NCBI RefSeq assembly: GCF_030315975.1
Contig: NZ_JASXSZ010000003.1
Span: forward strand, 241,069 to 305,068
Direction of reading: 5' to 3'
Source of the DNA: Microbacterium candidum
GTDB taxonomy: Bacteria > Actinomycetota > Actinomycetes > Actinomycetales > Microbacteriaceae
Length of the DNA stretch: 64,000 nt
The notes beneath the pieces are model-generated. The model was not told where the DNA came from. It saw only the letters and a program-made list of their open reading frames with translations, and made no database searches. This document shows, piece by piece, positions 41,783-50,135 of this stretch; the stretch's first letter is position 1; each line of letters starts with the position of its first letter. A program made the translations under genes and the position numbers.

Positions 41783-42394
41783 GTGACTGAGCAAGAGAGC
41801 ACCGGGGCGGCAGCCCCTCGCCGCGTCGTCGTGGCGGAGGACGAATCGCTGATCCGACTCGACATCGTCGAGATCCTGCGCGACAACGGATTCGACGTCG
41901 TGGGCGAGGCGGGTGACGGCGAGACCGCCGTTCAGCTCGCGACCGACCTGCGTCCCGACCTCGTCATCATGGACGTGAAGATGCCGCAGCTCGACGGCAT
42001 CTCGGCCGCGGAGAAGCTCAGCAAGAACCACATCGCGCCGGTCGTGCTGCTGACCGCGTTCAGCCAGAAGGAGCTCGTCGAGCGCGCCAGCGAGGCGGGC
42101 GCCCTCGCGTACGTCGTGAAGCCGTTCACGCCGAACGACCTGCTTCCTGCGATCGAGATCGCGCTGGCCCGTCACGAGCAGATCATCACGCTCGAGGCCG
42201 AGGTCGCCGACATGGTCGAGCGCTTCGAGACGCGCAAGCTCGTCGACCGCGCCAAGGGCCTCCTGAACGAGAAGATGGGCCTCACCGAGCCCGAGGCGTT
42301 CCGCTGGATCCAGAAGGCCTCGATGGATCGCCGTCTCACGATGCAGGACGTCGCGAAGGCCATCATCGAGCAGCTCGCGCCGAAGAAGGCCTGA
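41783..42394 (+). CDS. pdtaR: ANTAR-domain response regulator (PdtaR-like)
   Basis: Protein of 203 aa. An N-terminal receiver domain has its phosphorylation site at Asp64 in LVIMDVKMP and the switch Lys in YVVKPFTPNDL. A coiled linker (EAEVADMVERFETRKLVDRA) leads to a C-terminal ANTAR RNA-binding domain (KGLLNEKMGLTEPEAFRWIQ). It matches the actinobacterial PdtaR regulator, which acts by transcription antitermination on RNA after phosphorylation by PdtaS. No kinase gene lies in this window. A hairpin terminator follows. Confidence 0.9.
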   Translation: MTEQESTGAAAPRRVVVAEDESLIRLDIVEILRDNGFDVVGEAGDGETAVQLATDLRPDLVIMDVKMPQLDGISAAEKLSKNHIAPVVLLTAFSQKELVERASEAGALAYVVKPFTPNDLLPAIEIALARHEQIITLEAEVADMVERFETRKLVDRAKGLLNEKMGLTEPEAFRWIQKASMDRRLTMQDVAKAIIEQLAPKKA

Positions 42395-42409
42395 ACCCCC
42401 GACCCCATG

Positions 42410-42440
42410 CGAAACGCCCCTCGATCCGAGGGGCGTTTCG
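42410..42440. terminator. Perfect 14-bp bidirectional terminator
   Basis: CGAAACGCCCCTCG (42410-42423), loop ATC, CGAGGGGCGTTTCG (42427-42440). It lies between the convergent ANTAR and thioesterase genes. Confidence 0.85.
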
Positions 42441-42457
42441 TCGTCTCGGCCGGCTCG

Positions 42458-42874
42458 TCAGGCCGCGGGGAAGTCCTTGATCAGGTTCGTGATCCGGATC
42501 GTCGAGCAGCGCCGTCCCTTGTCGTCGCTCACCACGATCTCGTGCACGGCGATGCTGCGCCCGAGATGGATGGGGGTGCACACGCCCGTCACGACCCCCG
42601 TCGTCGCGGAGCGAGTGTGCGTCGCGTTGATGTCGACGCCGACCACCATCCGTCCGGGGCCCGCGTGCAGCGCCGCGGCGGTCGAGCCGAGCGACTCGCC
42701 GAGGACGACGTAGGCGCCGCCGTGCAGGAGCCCGTACGGCTGCGTGTTGCCCTCCACCGGCAGCGTCGCGACGCAGCGCTCCACGGTCTTCTCGAGGAAC
42801 CGCATCCCCATCTTCTCGCCGAGTGCCCCGAGGTTCTGGTCGATGTGGACGTCGGTCGTGGGGTCGTCGCTCAT
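42458..42874 (-). CDS. PaaI-type hotdog-fold thioesterase
   Basis: Protein of 138 aa with the hotdog signature LLHGGAYVVLGESLGSTAA near residues 48-66 and VGVDINATHTRSATTGVV following. These are the features of the PaaI/YdiI thioesterases that cleave acyl-CoA. The substrate is unknown. ATG 42874 has GGAAGG a few bases upstream. It diverges from polA. Confidence 0.85.
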   Translation of the reverse strand: MSDDPTTDVHIDQNLGALGEKMGMRFLEKTVERCVATLPVEGNTQPYGLLHGGAYVVLGESLGSTAAALHAGPGRMVVGVDINATHTRSATTGVVTGVCTPIHLGRSIAVHEIVVSDDKGRRCSTIRITNLIKDFPAA

Positions 42875-42935
42875 CGCTCACCTTCCATGCGGGGGAGTGG
42901 GGCGCCGGGCGCCATCGGGTGTCCGCAGCCCTCAG

Positions 42936-42941
42936 TAGGCT
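42936..42941 (+). promoter_or_regulatory. -10 box of a leaderless promoter for polA
   Basis: TAGGCT, then GAGGAG, then GTG 42948. The GAGGAG spacer also resembles a ribosome binding site but touches the start codon. Confidence 0.55.
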
Positions 42942-42947
42942 GAGGAG

Positions 42948-45581
42948 GTGACGGACTCCGCAAAGCCTACCCTGCTCGTCGTCGACGGCCATTCGCTGGC
43001 ATACCGGGCGTTCTACGCCCTGCCTGTCGAGAACTTCTCCACGAAAGACGGCCAGCACACCAACGGCATCTACGGCTTCCTGTCGATGCTCGTGAACCTC
43101 ATCAAGGCCGAGCGCCCGACCCATATGGCGGTCGCGTTCGACACATCGCGCGTCTCGTTCCGCACCGAGCAATACGCGGAGTACAAGGCGAACCGGTCGG
43201 AGACGCCGGCGGAGTTCCGCGGGCAGATCCCGATCCTGCAGGACTGCCTCGCGGCGATGAGCATCCCCGTGATCCTGAAGGAGGGCGTGGAGGCCGACGA
43301 CATCCTCGCCACGCTCGCCACCGAGGGGGCAGAGCAGGGTTTCAGCGTGCTCGTCTGCTCGGGCGACCGCGACACGATCCAGCTGGTCACCGACGACGTC
43401 ACGCTGCTCTACCCGAATGTGCAGGGCGTCTCGCAGCTGAAACGCTACGACCCGGCGGCCGTGCGCGAGAAGTACGGCGTCGAGCCCGCCCAGTACCCGG
43501 AGATCGCGGCGCTCGTCGGCGAGACGAGCGACAACCTGCCCGGCGTCCCCAAGGTCGGCGAGAAGACCGCGGTGAAGTGGCTGACGCAGTGGGGCTCGCT
43601 CGAGGCACTGCTCGAGAACGCCGACAAGATCACCGGCGTCGTCGGCGGCAATCTGCGCGAGCACATCGAGGACGTACGGCGCAACCGGTCGCTCAACCGC
43701 CTCCTGCGGGACGTCGAGCTCCCGCTCGGTCCCGCCGACCTCGAGGTCAAGCCGATCGACGCCGTCGCCGTGCGCGACATCTTCTCGCGTCTGGAGTTCC
43801 GCACCCTGCTGCCGCGGGTGTTCGAGGCGACCGGCGCCGCCGCCGACGCAGCCGTCGCGGAACCCGCGAGAGAGGCGCCGGCGGTCGCCGAGCCCGACGC
43901 CGCCGGTGTCGCGGCGTGGCTCGCAGATGCCTCCGGTGACGTGGCCGTGACCGTCGCGATCGTCGGCGGTCTGCCGTCGCGCATCGGATTCGCGACGCAC
44001 GATGCCGCGGCGGAGTCGAACTGGTCGCCGGAGGTCGCGGCATCCATCGCAGAGTGGTTCGCCTCGGATGCGCCCAAGGTCTTCACCGACGCCAAGCCGC
44101 AGCTGAAGGCGCTCACACGCGCGGGTCTCTCCGTCGGCGCGGTCGCCTACGACGCATCGCTCGCCGGCTGGCTCATGCGGCCGAGCTTCCCGGACAAGAA
44201 CCTCGGCGACCTCGTCGACCGGTATCTCGGCGAGAGGCTGCCCGAGTCCGACCCGAACCAGCTGGTTCCGGAGACCGAGGGCGCGACTCCCGCCCAACTC
44301 GCCTGGTACACGCTGCGGGTGTCCGACGCCCTCCGCGAAGAGCTGCCCGCGCGGGTCGCGGACGTGCTCGAGACGATCGAGCTGCCGACGCAGCGCGCTC
44401 TCGCCGACATGGAGCTCGCCGGTGTCGCCGTCTCGCACGAGAAGCTCAGCGCGTTCTCCAGCGAGCTCGGCGCACGGGCCGACGTCGTCGCTCAAGAGGC
44501 GTATGCGACGATCGGGCGCGAGGTGAACCTCGGCTCGCCGAAGCAGCTGCAGGAGGTGCTGTTCGACCAGCTGGAGCTGCCGAAGACGCGCAAGACGAAG
44601 ACGGGATACTCGACGGACGCCACGGCGCTGACCGACCTCCAGGAGACCAACCCGCATCCTTTCCTGGAGCAGCTCTCGCAGCACCGCGAGGCGACGAAGC
44701 TCCGACAGATCATCGAGTCGCTCGATGCCGCCATCGGCGAGGACGGTCGCATCCGCACGACGTATGTGCAGACCGGCAGCCAGACCGGGCGTCTGTCGAG
44801 CACCGACCCGAATCTGCAGAACATCCCGATCCGCACCGACGAGAGCGGTCGCATCCGTGCCGCGTTCGAGGTGGGCGAGGGTTACGAGACACTGCTGACG
44901 GCCGATTATTCGCAGATCGAGATGCGGATCATGGCGCACCTCTCCGGCGATCCCGGGCTCATCGAGGCGTTCAACTCGGGCGAAGACCTGCACCGCTTCG
45001 TCGGCGCCCGCGTCTTCGGGGTCGAGCCGACGGACGTCACGCCGGCGATGCGCACGAAGGTCAAGGCGATGTCCTACGGGCTCGTGTACGGACTCTCCGC
45101 CTTCGGCCTGTCCAAACAGCTGCGCATCGAGCAGGCCGAGGCGAAGCAGCTCATGACGGAGTACTTCGCGCGCTTCGGCGCTGTCCGCGACTATCTGCGG
45201 TCGTCGGTCGAGACGGCGCGCATCGAGGGCTACACGGAGACGATCTTCGGCCGCCGACGTCCGTTCCCCGATCTCACGAGCCCGAACCGCGTGCTCCGGG
45301 AGAACGCCGAGCGCGCCGCTCTCAACGCGCCGATCCAGGGCAGCGCGGCCGACATCATGAAGATCGCGCTGTTCCGCATCCATGACGAGTTCCGCAGGGC
45401 GGGCCTCGCCTCGCGGGTGCTCCTGCAGATCCACGACGAGCTCGTGGTCGAGATCGCGCCGGGGGAGTGGGATGCCGCCTCCCGTATCGTGCGGGCCCGG
45501 ATGGGGGATGCGGCTGAGCTCTCCGTGCCGCTGGACGTGCAGATCGGGCGCGGCGCCGACTGGAACGAGGCGGGCCACTGA
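42948..45581 (+). CDS. polA: DNA polymerase I (5'-3' exonuclease and polymerase; proofreading domain degenerate)
   Basis: Protein of 877 aa. The 5'-3' exonuclease domain (about 1-300) is complete (VVDGHSLAYRAFYALP, GVEADDILATLA, GETSDNLPGVPKVGEKTA). The middle domain has the 3'-5' exonuclease fold length but lacks the Asp-x-Glu of motif I, so it should not proofread. Polymerase motifs A (LLTADYSQIEMRIMAHLSGD), B (RTKVKAMSYGLVYGLSAFGL) and C (LQIHDELVVE) are intact. It removes RNA primers and fills gaps. Confidence 0.96.
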   Translation: MTDSAKPTLLVVDGHSLAYRAFYALPVENFSTKDGQHTNGIYGFLSMLVNLIKAERPTHMAVAFDTSRVSFRTEQYAEYKANRSETPAEFRGQIPILQDCLAAMSIPVILKEGVEADDILATLATEGAEQGFSVLVCSGDRDTIQLVTDDVTLLYPNVQGVSQLKRYDPAAVREKYGVEPAQYPEIAALVGETSDNLPGVPKVGEKTAVKWLTQWGSLEALLENADKITGVVGGNLREHIEDVRRNRSLNRLLRDVELPLGPADLEVKPIDAVAVRDIFSRLEFRTLLPRVFEATGAAADAAVAEPAREAPAVAEPDAAGVAAWLADASGDVAVTVAIVGGLPSRIGFATHDAAAESNWSPEVAASIAEWFASDAPKVFTDAKPQLKALTRAGLSVGAVAYDASLAGWLMRPSFPDKNLGDLVDRYLGERLPESDPNQLVPETEGATPAQLAWYTLRVSDALREELPARVADVLETIELPTQRALADMELAGVAVSHEKLSAFSSELGARADVVAQEAYATIGREVNLGSPKQLQEVLFDQLELPKTRKTKTGYSTDATALTDLQETNPHPFLEQLSQHREATKLRQIIESLDAAIGEDGRIRTTYVQTGSQTGRLSSTDPNLQNIPIRTDESGRIRAAFEVGEGYETLLTADYSQIEMRIMAHLSGDPGLIEAFNSGEDLHRFVGARVFGVEPTDVTPAMRTKVKAMSYGLVYGLSAFGLSKQLRIEQAEAKQLMTEYFARFGAVRDYLRSSVETARIEGYTETIFGRRRPFPDLTSPNRVLRENAERAALNAPIQGSAADIMKIALFRIHDEFRRAGLASRVLLQIHDELVVEIAPGEWDAASRIVRARMGDAAELSVPLDVQIGRGADWNEAGH

Positions 45582-45649
45582 TCCATCGGCGACCCGCGGT
45601 CCGGCCTGACACCGAGACCCAGGCTTTGCGACACCGGATGCCAAGTGCC

Positions 45650-45655
45650 TAGGCT
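45650..45655 (+). promoter_or_regulatory. -10 box of a leaderless promoter for the DUF885 gene
   Basis: TAGGCT, then 7 bases, then ATG 45663. Confidence 0.6.
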
Positions 45656-45662
45656 CGAACCC

Positions 45663-47336
45663 ATGACTGAACCCGTCCGCACCCCCACGCCGATCGACGC
45701 GATCGCAGAAACGTGGGTCGACACCCTGGCCGATCTGTCGCCGACCCTGGCGACCTACATCGGCCGCTCGGAGTACAACGACCGTTTCGGCGACTTCTCG
45801 CCCGAGGGCGAGGAGCGCGCTGTCGAGGCGGTCCGCTCGACCCTCGCGGCTCTGGACGCCGCAACCCCCGTCGACGAGATCGACGAGATCACCAAGACAG
45901 ACCTCTCCGGGGAGCTGCGCCTCGAGCTCGACCTGCACGAAGCGCGGTGGCACCTGCGCAAGCTCAACGTCATCGAGTCGCCCACGCAGGAGATCCGCTC
46001 GATCTTCGACCTCATGCCGACCGACACGGTCGACGACTGGTCGGTGGTCGCGCGGCGCCTCTCGGCGATCCCCGGAGCGATCGACGGCTACATCGCGACG
46101 CTCCGCGAGGGCATCGCGCAGGGCGTCGTCCCGGCGCGCCGCCAGGTGGCCGAGGTCGCCGTCCAGATCGACCGCTACACGAGCGACGACGGCTTCTTCG
46201 CCGCGTTCGTGGGTGGTGCAGCCCCGTCCGAAGGCCAGCTCCCGGCGTCCCTCGCCCGCGATCTGTCCGACCAGTCGGGCGCCGCGCGTGTGGCGTACGA
46301 CAAGCTCGCCGAGTTCATGCGCTCCGAGCTCGCGCCTGTCGCGGGCGAGAAGGACGCCGTGGGGCGTGAGCTGTACGCGCTGCACTCGCGCCGGTTCCTC
46401 GGGGCGACGATCGACCTCGACGAGACGTACGAGTGGGGCCGCCAGGAGCTCGACCGCATGGTCGCCGAGCAGACGGCGATCGCGAACGAGATCAAGGCCG
46501 GAGCCTCCGTCGAAGAGGCCGTCGCGTTCCTCGAGGCGGATCCGTCGCGCCAGCTCGTGGGCACCGAGGCACTCCAGACCTGGATGCAGGCCACGAGCGA
46601 CCGTGCGATCGAGGAGCTCGGCAAGACCCACTTCGACATCGCGGAGCCCATCCGCAGGCTCGAGTGCATGATCGCCCCGACGAACGAGGGCGGCATCTAC
46701 TACACCGGCCCGACCGACGACTTCTCGCGTCCGGGCCGCATGTGGTGGTCGGTGCCCGAAGGCGTGAACACGTTCGACACGTGGCGCGAGCTGACGACCG
46801 TGTACCACGAGGGCGTCCCCGGCCACCACCTGCAGATCGCCCAGGCGACCTACAACCGTGCGCAGCTCAACACGTGGCGGCGCGTCCTGGCCGGTACCTC
46901 AGGCCACGCCGAGGGCTGGGCTCTGTACGCGGAGCGGCTCATGGAGCAGCTCGGCTACCTCGAAGACCCGGCCGACCGCCTCGGCATGCTCGACGGGCAG
47001 CGGATGCGCGCGGCTCGCGTCGTGCTCGACATCGGCGTGCACCTCGAGAAGCCGCGCCTCGACGGCACAGGGACGTGGGATGCGGACTACGCGCTGGAGT
47101 TCATGCGCGGCAACGTCAACATGTCCGACCAGTTCATCCAGTTCGAGGTGAACCGCTACCTCGGCTGGCCGGGTCAGGCCCCGTCCTACAAGGTCGGACA
47201 GCGTATCTGGGAGCAGGTGCGCGACGAGGTGAAGGCTCGTGAGGGCGATGCCTTCTCGATCAAGCAGTTCCACAAGCGCGCGCTCGACATGGGCGGCGTC
47301 GGACTCGACACGCTGCGCGGTCACCTCGCGCGCTGA
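45663..47336 (+). CDS. DUF885 family protein (putative metallopeptidase-like)
   Basis: Protein of 557 aa without a signal peptide. The motif HEGVPGHHLQ (His382, Glu383, His388) is the family's zinc-binding pattern, and AEGWALYAERL about 30 residues later supplies another acidic ligand. DUF885 proteins resemble M32/M3-type peptidases; substrates are mostly unknown. ATG 45663 is preferred to an upstream start at 45645 because of the 7-base distance from TAGGCT. Confidence 0.85.
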   Translation: MTEPVRTPTPIDAIAETWVDTLADLSPTLATYIGRSEYNDRFGDFSPEGEERAVEAVRSTLAALDAATPVDEIDEITKTDLSGELRLELDLHEARWHLRKLNVIESPTQEIRSIFDLMPTDTVDDWSVVARRLSAIPGAIDGYIATLREGIAQGVVPARRQVAEVAVQIDRYTSDDGFFAAFVGGAAPSEGQLPASLARDLSDQSGAARVAYDKLAEFMRSELAPVAGEKDAVGRELYALHSRRFLGATIDLDETYEWGRQELDRMVAEQTAIANEIKAGASVEEAVAFLEADPSRQLVGTEALQTWMQATSDRAIEELGKTHFDIAEPIRRLECMIAPTNEGGIYYTGPTDDFSRPGRMWWSVPEGVNTFDTWRELTTVYHEGVPGHHLQIAQATYNRAQLNTWRRVLAGTSGHAEGWALYAERLMEQLGYLEDPADRLGMLDGQRMRAARVVLDIGVHLEKPRLDGTGTWDADYALEFMRGNVNMSDQFIQFEVNRYLGWPGQAPSYKVGQRIWEQVRDEVKAREGDAFSIKQFHKRALDMGGVGLDTLRGHLAR

Positions 47337-47342
47337 GTCGCT

Positions 47343-47981
47343 TCACGCAGGCCCGTCGCGGAGGTCGTGGGACAGCAGTTCCACGACCTCCGCGTCGGTC
47401 GTCTGGGTGAAGTCGTCGTAGAACTGGCCGACCGCCCAGAAGTTCGGCTCGACGTGGAGGCACACGTACTCGTCCACCGCGCCGTGCGACGGATGCCAGT
47501 CGGCCGGCGCGACCGGGACCGCGAGCACGACCCGCGCCGCACCGCGTCGGCGCAGCTCCTGACAGGCAGCCGTCGCCGTCGCGCCCGTGGCGATGCCGTC
47601 GTCGACCACCATCGCCGTGCGGTTGGTGATGTCGAGCGGCTCGGGCGCGAAAGCCCGCGCACGGCGGTCGAGCTCCACACGCTCCACATCCTCGATGAAG
47701 GCGAGCTGCTCGGCGGTCACGAGTGCGGTCCGGACAGCATCCGGATTCACGACCGTCACCTCTTTCGCGATCGCGCCGATCGCGAACTCCATGTTCGACG
47801 GAGCGCCGAGCTTGCGCACCACCACGGCCGCGAGCGGCACACCGAGCGTGCGCGCGACCTCCGCGGCGACGACCACACCGCCCCGCGGGATGCCGAAGAC
47901 GACGGCATCCGGATACGCGCCCGCATCGAGCACCTGAGCGAGCTGCCGCCCCGCCGCGACCCGATCCGCGAACATGGCCAT
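47343..47981 (-). CDS. Phosphoribosyltransferase-family protein
   Basis: Protein of 212 aa with the type I PRTase motif AMVVDDGIATGATATAA near residues 123-139 and an N-terminal VVFGIPRGGVVVAAEVA. Proteins of this group occur alone or fused to dienelactone-hydrolase-like domains; no substrate is established. ATG 47981 has TAGTGT exactly 6 bases upstream (leaderless). The last codons contain a perfect inverted repeat that may stop transcription of the convergent DUF885 gene. Confidence 0.8.
   Translation of the reverse strand: MAMFADRVAAGRQLAQVLDAGAYPDAVVFGIPRGGVVVAAEVARTLGVPLAAVVVRKLGAPSNMEFAIGAIAKEVTVVNPDAVRTALVTAEQLAFIEDVERVELDRRARAFAPEPLDITNRTAMVVDDGIATGATATAACQELRRRGAARVVLAVPVAPADWHPSHGAVDEYVCLHVEPNFWAVGQFYDDFTQTTDAEVVELLSHDLRDGPA
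47357..47394. terminator. Inverted repeat inside the PRTase coding end
   Basis: CGCGGAGGTCGTGG (47357-47370) and its exact complement (47381-47394) flank a 10-base loop, starting 20 bases after the DUF885 stop. It lies within the PRTase gene, so it would be a terminator embedded in coding sequence. Confidence 0.45.
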
Positions 47982-47987
47982 AGCGTC

Positions 47988-47993
47988 ACACTA
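47988..47993 (-). promoter_or_regulatory. -10 box of a leaderless promoter for the PRTase gene
   Basis: On the minus strand TAGTGT, then 6 bases, then ATG at 47981. Confidence 0.5.
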
Positions 47994-47998
47994 TGCCT

Positions 47999-48024
47999 CC
48001 GCCCGGCCCCGCGGGGCCGGGCGG
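47999..48024. repeat. 26-base perfect GC palindrome between divergent genes
   Basis: Positions 47999-48011 are the exact reverse complement of 48012-48024, all G and C. It sits between the divergent PRTase and SGNH promoters, a few bases from both -10 boxes. It could be an operator, or extrude as a cruciform. Confidence 0.7.
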
Positions 48025-48033
48025 AGCCTCACG

Positions 48034-48039
48034 TAGGCT
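48034..48039 (+). promoter_or_regulatory. -10 box of a leaderless promoter for the SGNH hydrolase
   Basis: TAGGCT, then GGATGC, then GTG 48046. Confidence 0.6.
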
Positions 48040-48045
48040 GGATGC

Positions 48046-48816
48046 GTGGGAACCGTCCGCTTCGTCGCCATCGGCGACTCATTCACCGAAGGCGTCGGCG
48101 ACGAACTGCCCGACGGTCGTGTCCGCGGCTGGGCGGATCTCGTCGCAGAAGGCTGGGCGACGTCGAGCGGCGAGACCGTGGAGTACGCGAACCTCGCGAT
48201 CCGCGGCAGGCTCATCTGGCCCATCGTGGAGCAGCAGCTCGAGCCCGCGCTCGCCCTCAAGCCGACCCACCTGTCGTTCAACGGCGGCGGAAACGACATG
48301 CTGCGTCCGCGAACATCGATCTCGCACGTGGTCGACGCGTTCGAGCGCGTCCTGCAGCGCTGCGACGAGGAGGGCGTGCAGCTCATCGCCCTCTCGGGAG
48401 CGAACCCATCTGGTCAGCTCCCGATGAGCCGGCTCATCCAGCGCCGGGGCGACATCCTTTCGGCGGCGGTGGCGCAGCGTCTCGCCCCGCGCCCGGACGT
48501 CATCACGGCATGGAATTGGCCGGATCGCGAACTCGCGACGCCGCCGTACTGGTCGGACGACCGGCTGCACATGAATGCGCGCGGTCACCACCGGGTCGCG
48601 GCACGCGTCCTCACGGCGGTGGGGCAGGATCCGGCGACCGCATGGTGGTCGCTGCCCGATCTGCCCGATACCGGTGCACCGCGCGGGCTGTCGTACTACC
48701 GCGAGCACGTCGGCCCGTGGATCAAGCGCCGGCTGACCGGCACCTCGTCCGGTGACGGCCGGGAGCCGAAGTACGGGCAGTGGACCCCGATCGAGCCGGC
48801 CCCTACGGCGCCGTGA
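48046..48816 (+). CDS. SGNH/GDSL-type esterase
   Basis: Protein of 256 aa, apparently cytoplasmic. Block I AIGDSFTEG places the nucleophile at Ser12, block III is FNGGGND, and block V is DDRLHMNARGHHRVA with the catalytic Asp and His. It resembles lipase/esterase family proteins; the substrate is unknown. GTG 48046 lies 6 bases after TAGGCT. The last 14 bases overlap the convergent RibD-like gene. Confidence 0.88.
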   Translation: MGTVRFVAIGDSFTEGVGDELPDGRVRGWADLVAEGWATSSGETVEYANLAIRGRLIWPIVEQQLEPALALKPTHLSFNGGGNDMLRPRTSISHVVDAFERVLQRCDEEGVQLIALSGANPSGQLPMSRLIQRRGDILSAAVAQRLAPRPDVITAWNWPDRELATPPYWSDDRLHMNARGHHRVAARVLTAVGQDPATAWWSLPDLPDTGAPRGLSYYREHVGPWIKRRLTGTSSGDGREPKYGQWTPIEPAPTAP

Positions 48817-49366
48817 CGCGGTAGCGCAGCTCTGCGAACGGGCCCTTCTTCGTCGCCTCGAGGAGCGTGAGACGGTCGGCGCCGATGACGCGGGGGAGCA
48901 GCGGCTTGCCGGTGACGAGGCTCGCGGGGGCGAACGTCACGACGATCTCATCGAGGTGACCGGCGTCCGCGAACTGGCCGGCGAGATCGCCGCCTCCGAC
49001 GATCCACACGTCGCGTGACCCGGCGGCCTCGGCGATCTCGTCCCACCGCTCCGCAACGGATCCCGTCATGAAGCGGATGTCGACGCCGGGAACGGCCGGC
49101 AGTTCGCGTGACGTGAACACGAACGTCGGACGATCGCCGTAGTAGGCGGGCCATTTCTCCGGGTGCTCCACGAGGTCTTCGTGAGCGAGCACCCACTCGT
49201 AGGTGGAGGATCCCTGCACGAGCACGCCCATCCCGTCGAGGAACTCGGCGAAGTCTTCACCGCCGTCGTCCCCGCCCGGCACCGCGAAGAGCCAGTCGAG
49301 GGAATCGTGCTCGTCGGCCAGGAAGCCGTTCAGCGTGGATGCCGTGTAGAAGACCGCGCGCGTCAT
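48803..49366 (-). CDS. Dihydrofolate reductase-family (RibD C-terminal-like) protein
   Basis: Protein of 187 aa with the RibD-C/DHFR-like fold: start VFYTASTLNGFLADEHDSLDW, central MGVLVQGSSTYEW, and DVWIVGGGDLAGQFADAG for cofactor binding. It is not the essential folate enzyme; such paralogs are NADPH-dependent reductases of unknown substrate. ATG 49366 lies 6 bases after TAGCGT on the minus strand (leaderless). Confidence 0.85.
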   Translation of the reverse strand: MTRAVFYTASTLNGFLADEHDSLDWLFAVPGGDDGGEDFAEFLDGMGVLVQGSSTYEWVLAHEDLVEHPEKWPAYYGDRPTFVFTSRELPAVPGVDIRFMTGSVAERWDEIAEAAGSRDVWIVGGGDLAGQFADAGHLDEIVVTFAPASLVTGKPLLPRVIGADRLTLLEATKKGPFAELRYRVTAP

Positions 49367-49372
49367 TCCGTC

Positions 49373-49378
49373 ACGCTA
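49373..49378 (-). promoter_or_regulatory. -10 box of a leaderless promoter for the RibD-like gene
   Basis: On the minus strand TAGCGT, then GACGGA, then ATG at 49366. Confidence 0.5.
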
Positions 49379-49403
49379 TCGGCCACCGCCGACATCGCGG
49401 CGG

Positions 49404-50135
49404 TCAGCTGTGCACGCGCGCGAGGAACTCGGCGGTGTCGGGATGCTGCGGATCGTCGAAGATCTGCTCGGGCGTGCCCTGTTCGACCAGCACGCCGCCC
49501 TTGAGGAACACCACCCGATCGGCGACCTCCCGCGCGAAGGACATCTCGTGCGTGGCCATCAGGATCGTCGACCCGCGCCCCTTCAGCTCTCGGACGAGAT
49601 CGAGGACCTCTCCGACCAGCTGCGGATCGAGCGCGCTCGTGATCTCGTCGAGCAGCAGAAGCTCCGGATCGGTCATGATCGCGCGCACGATCGCGACGCG
49701 CTGCTGCTGACCGCCGGAGAGGCGGTCGGGATACTCGCGCGCCTTGCCGCCGAGCCCCAGCGTGTCCAGCAGCTCACGGCCGCGGGCCGTCGCCTCGTCC
49801 TTCGGCATGCGGTGCACACGGCGTGCCGCGAGCGTCACGTTGTCGAGGACGTTCAGATGCGGGAAGAGGTTGAAGTGCTGGAACACCACCCCGATGCGGG
49901 CACGGATGCGGTCGGCATCCACGCGGGGATCGGTGATGTCCATGCCGGAGAGGAAGATCTGCCCGTCGTCGACCCGCTCGATCAGGTTGATCGTCCGCAG
50001 CAGGGTCGACTTCCCGGATCCGGACGCGCCGATGAGGACGACGACCTCGTGCTGCGCCACGTCGAGGTCGATGCCGCGGAGCACCTCGTGGTCGTCGAAC
50101 CGCTTGCGCACGCCGCGCGTCTCGAGGACGCTCAT
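49404..50135 (-). CDS. Amino-acid ABC transporter ATP-binding protein
   Basis: Protein of 243 aa of the GlnQ/HisP type. Walker A GASGSGKST at residues 36-44, signature LSGGQQQR, Walker B LLLLDEITSALDP. Start ATG 50135 overlaps the permease stop by four bases. It completes a three-gene polar amino-acid importer transcribed binding protein - permease - ATPase. Confidence 0.95.
   Translation of the reverse strand: MSVLETRGVRKRFDDHEVLRGIDLDVAQHEVVVLIGASGSGKSTLLRTINLIERVDDGQIFLSGMDITDPRVDADRIRARIGVVFQHFNLFPHLNVLDNVTLAARRVHRMPKDEATARGRELLDTLGLGGKAREYPDRLSGGQQQRVAIVRAIMTDPELLLLDEITSALDPQLVGEVLDLVRELKGRGSTILMATHEMSFAREVADRVVFLKGGVLVEQGTPEQIFDDPQHPDTAEFLARVHS

Noticed and set aside
42948..45581. Degenerate proofreading domain of PolA as a novelty
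   Set aside because: Loss of the 3'-5' exonuclease residues is common in actinobacterial and Thermus-type Pol I, so it is noted only in the annotation.
42363..46829. 1488-residue open frame on the minus strand
   Set aside because: Shadow of polA and the DUF885 gene, both supported by full sets of motifs.
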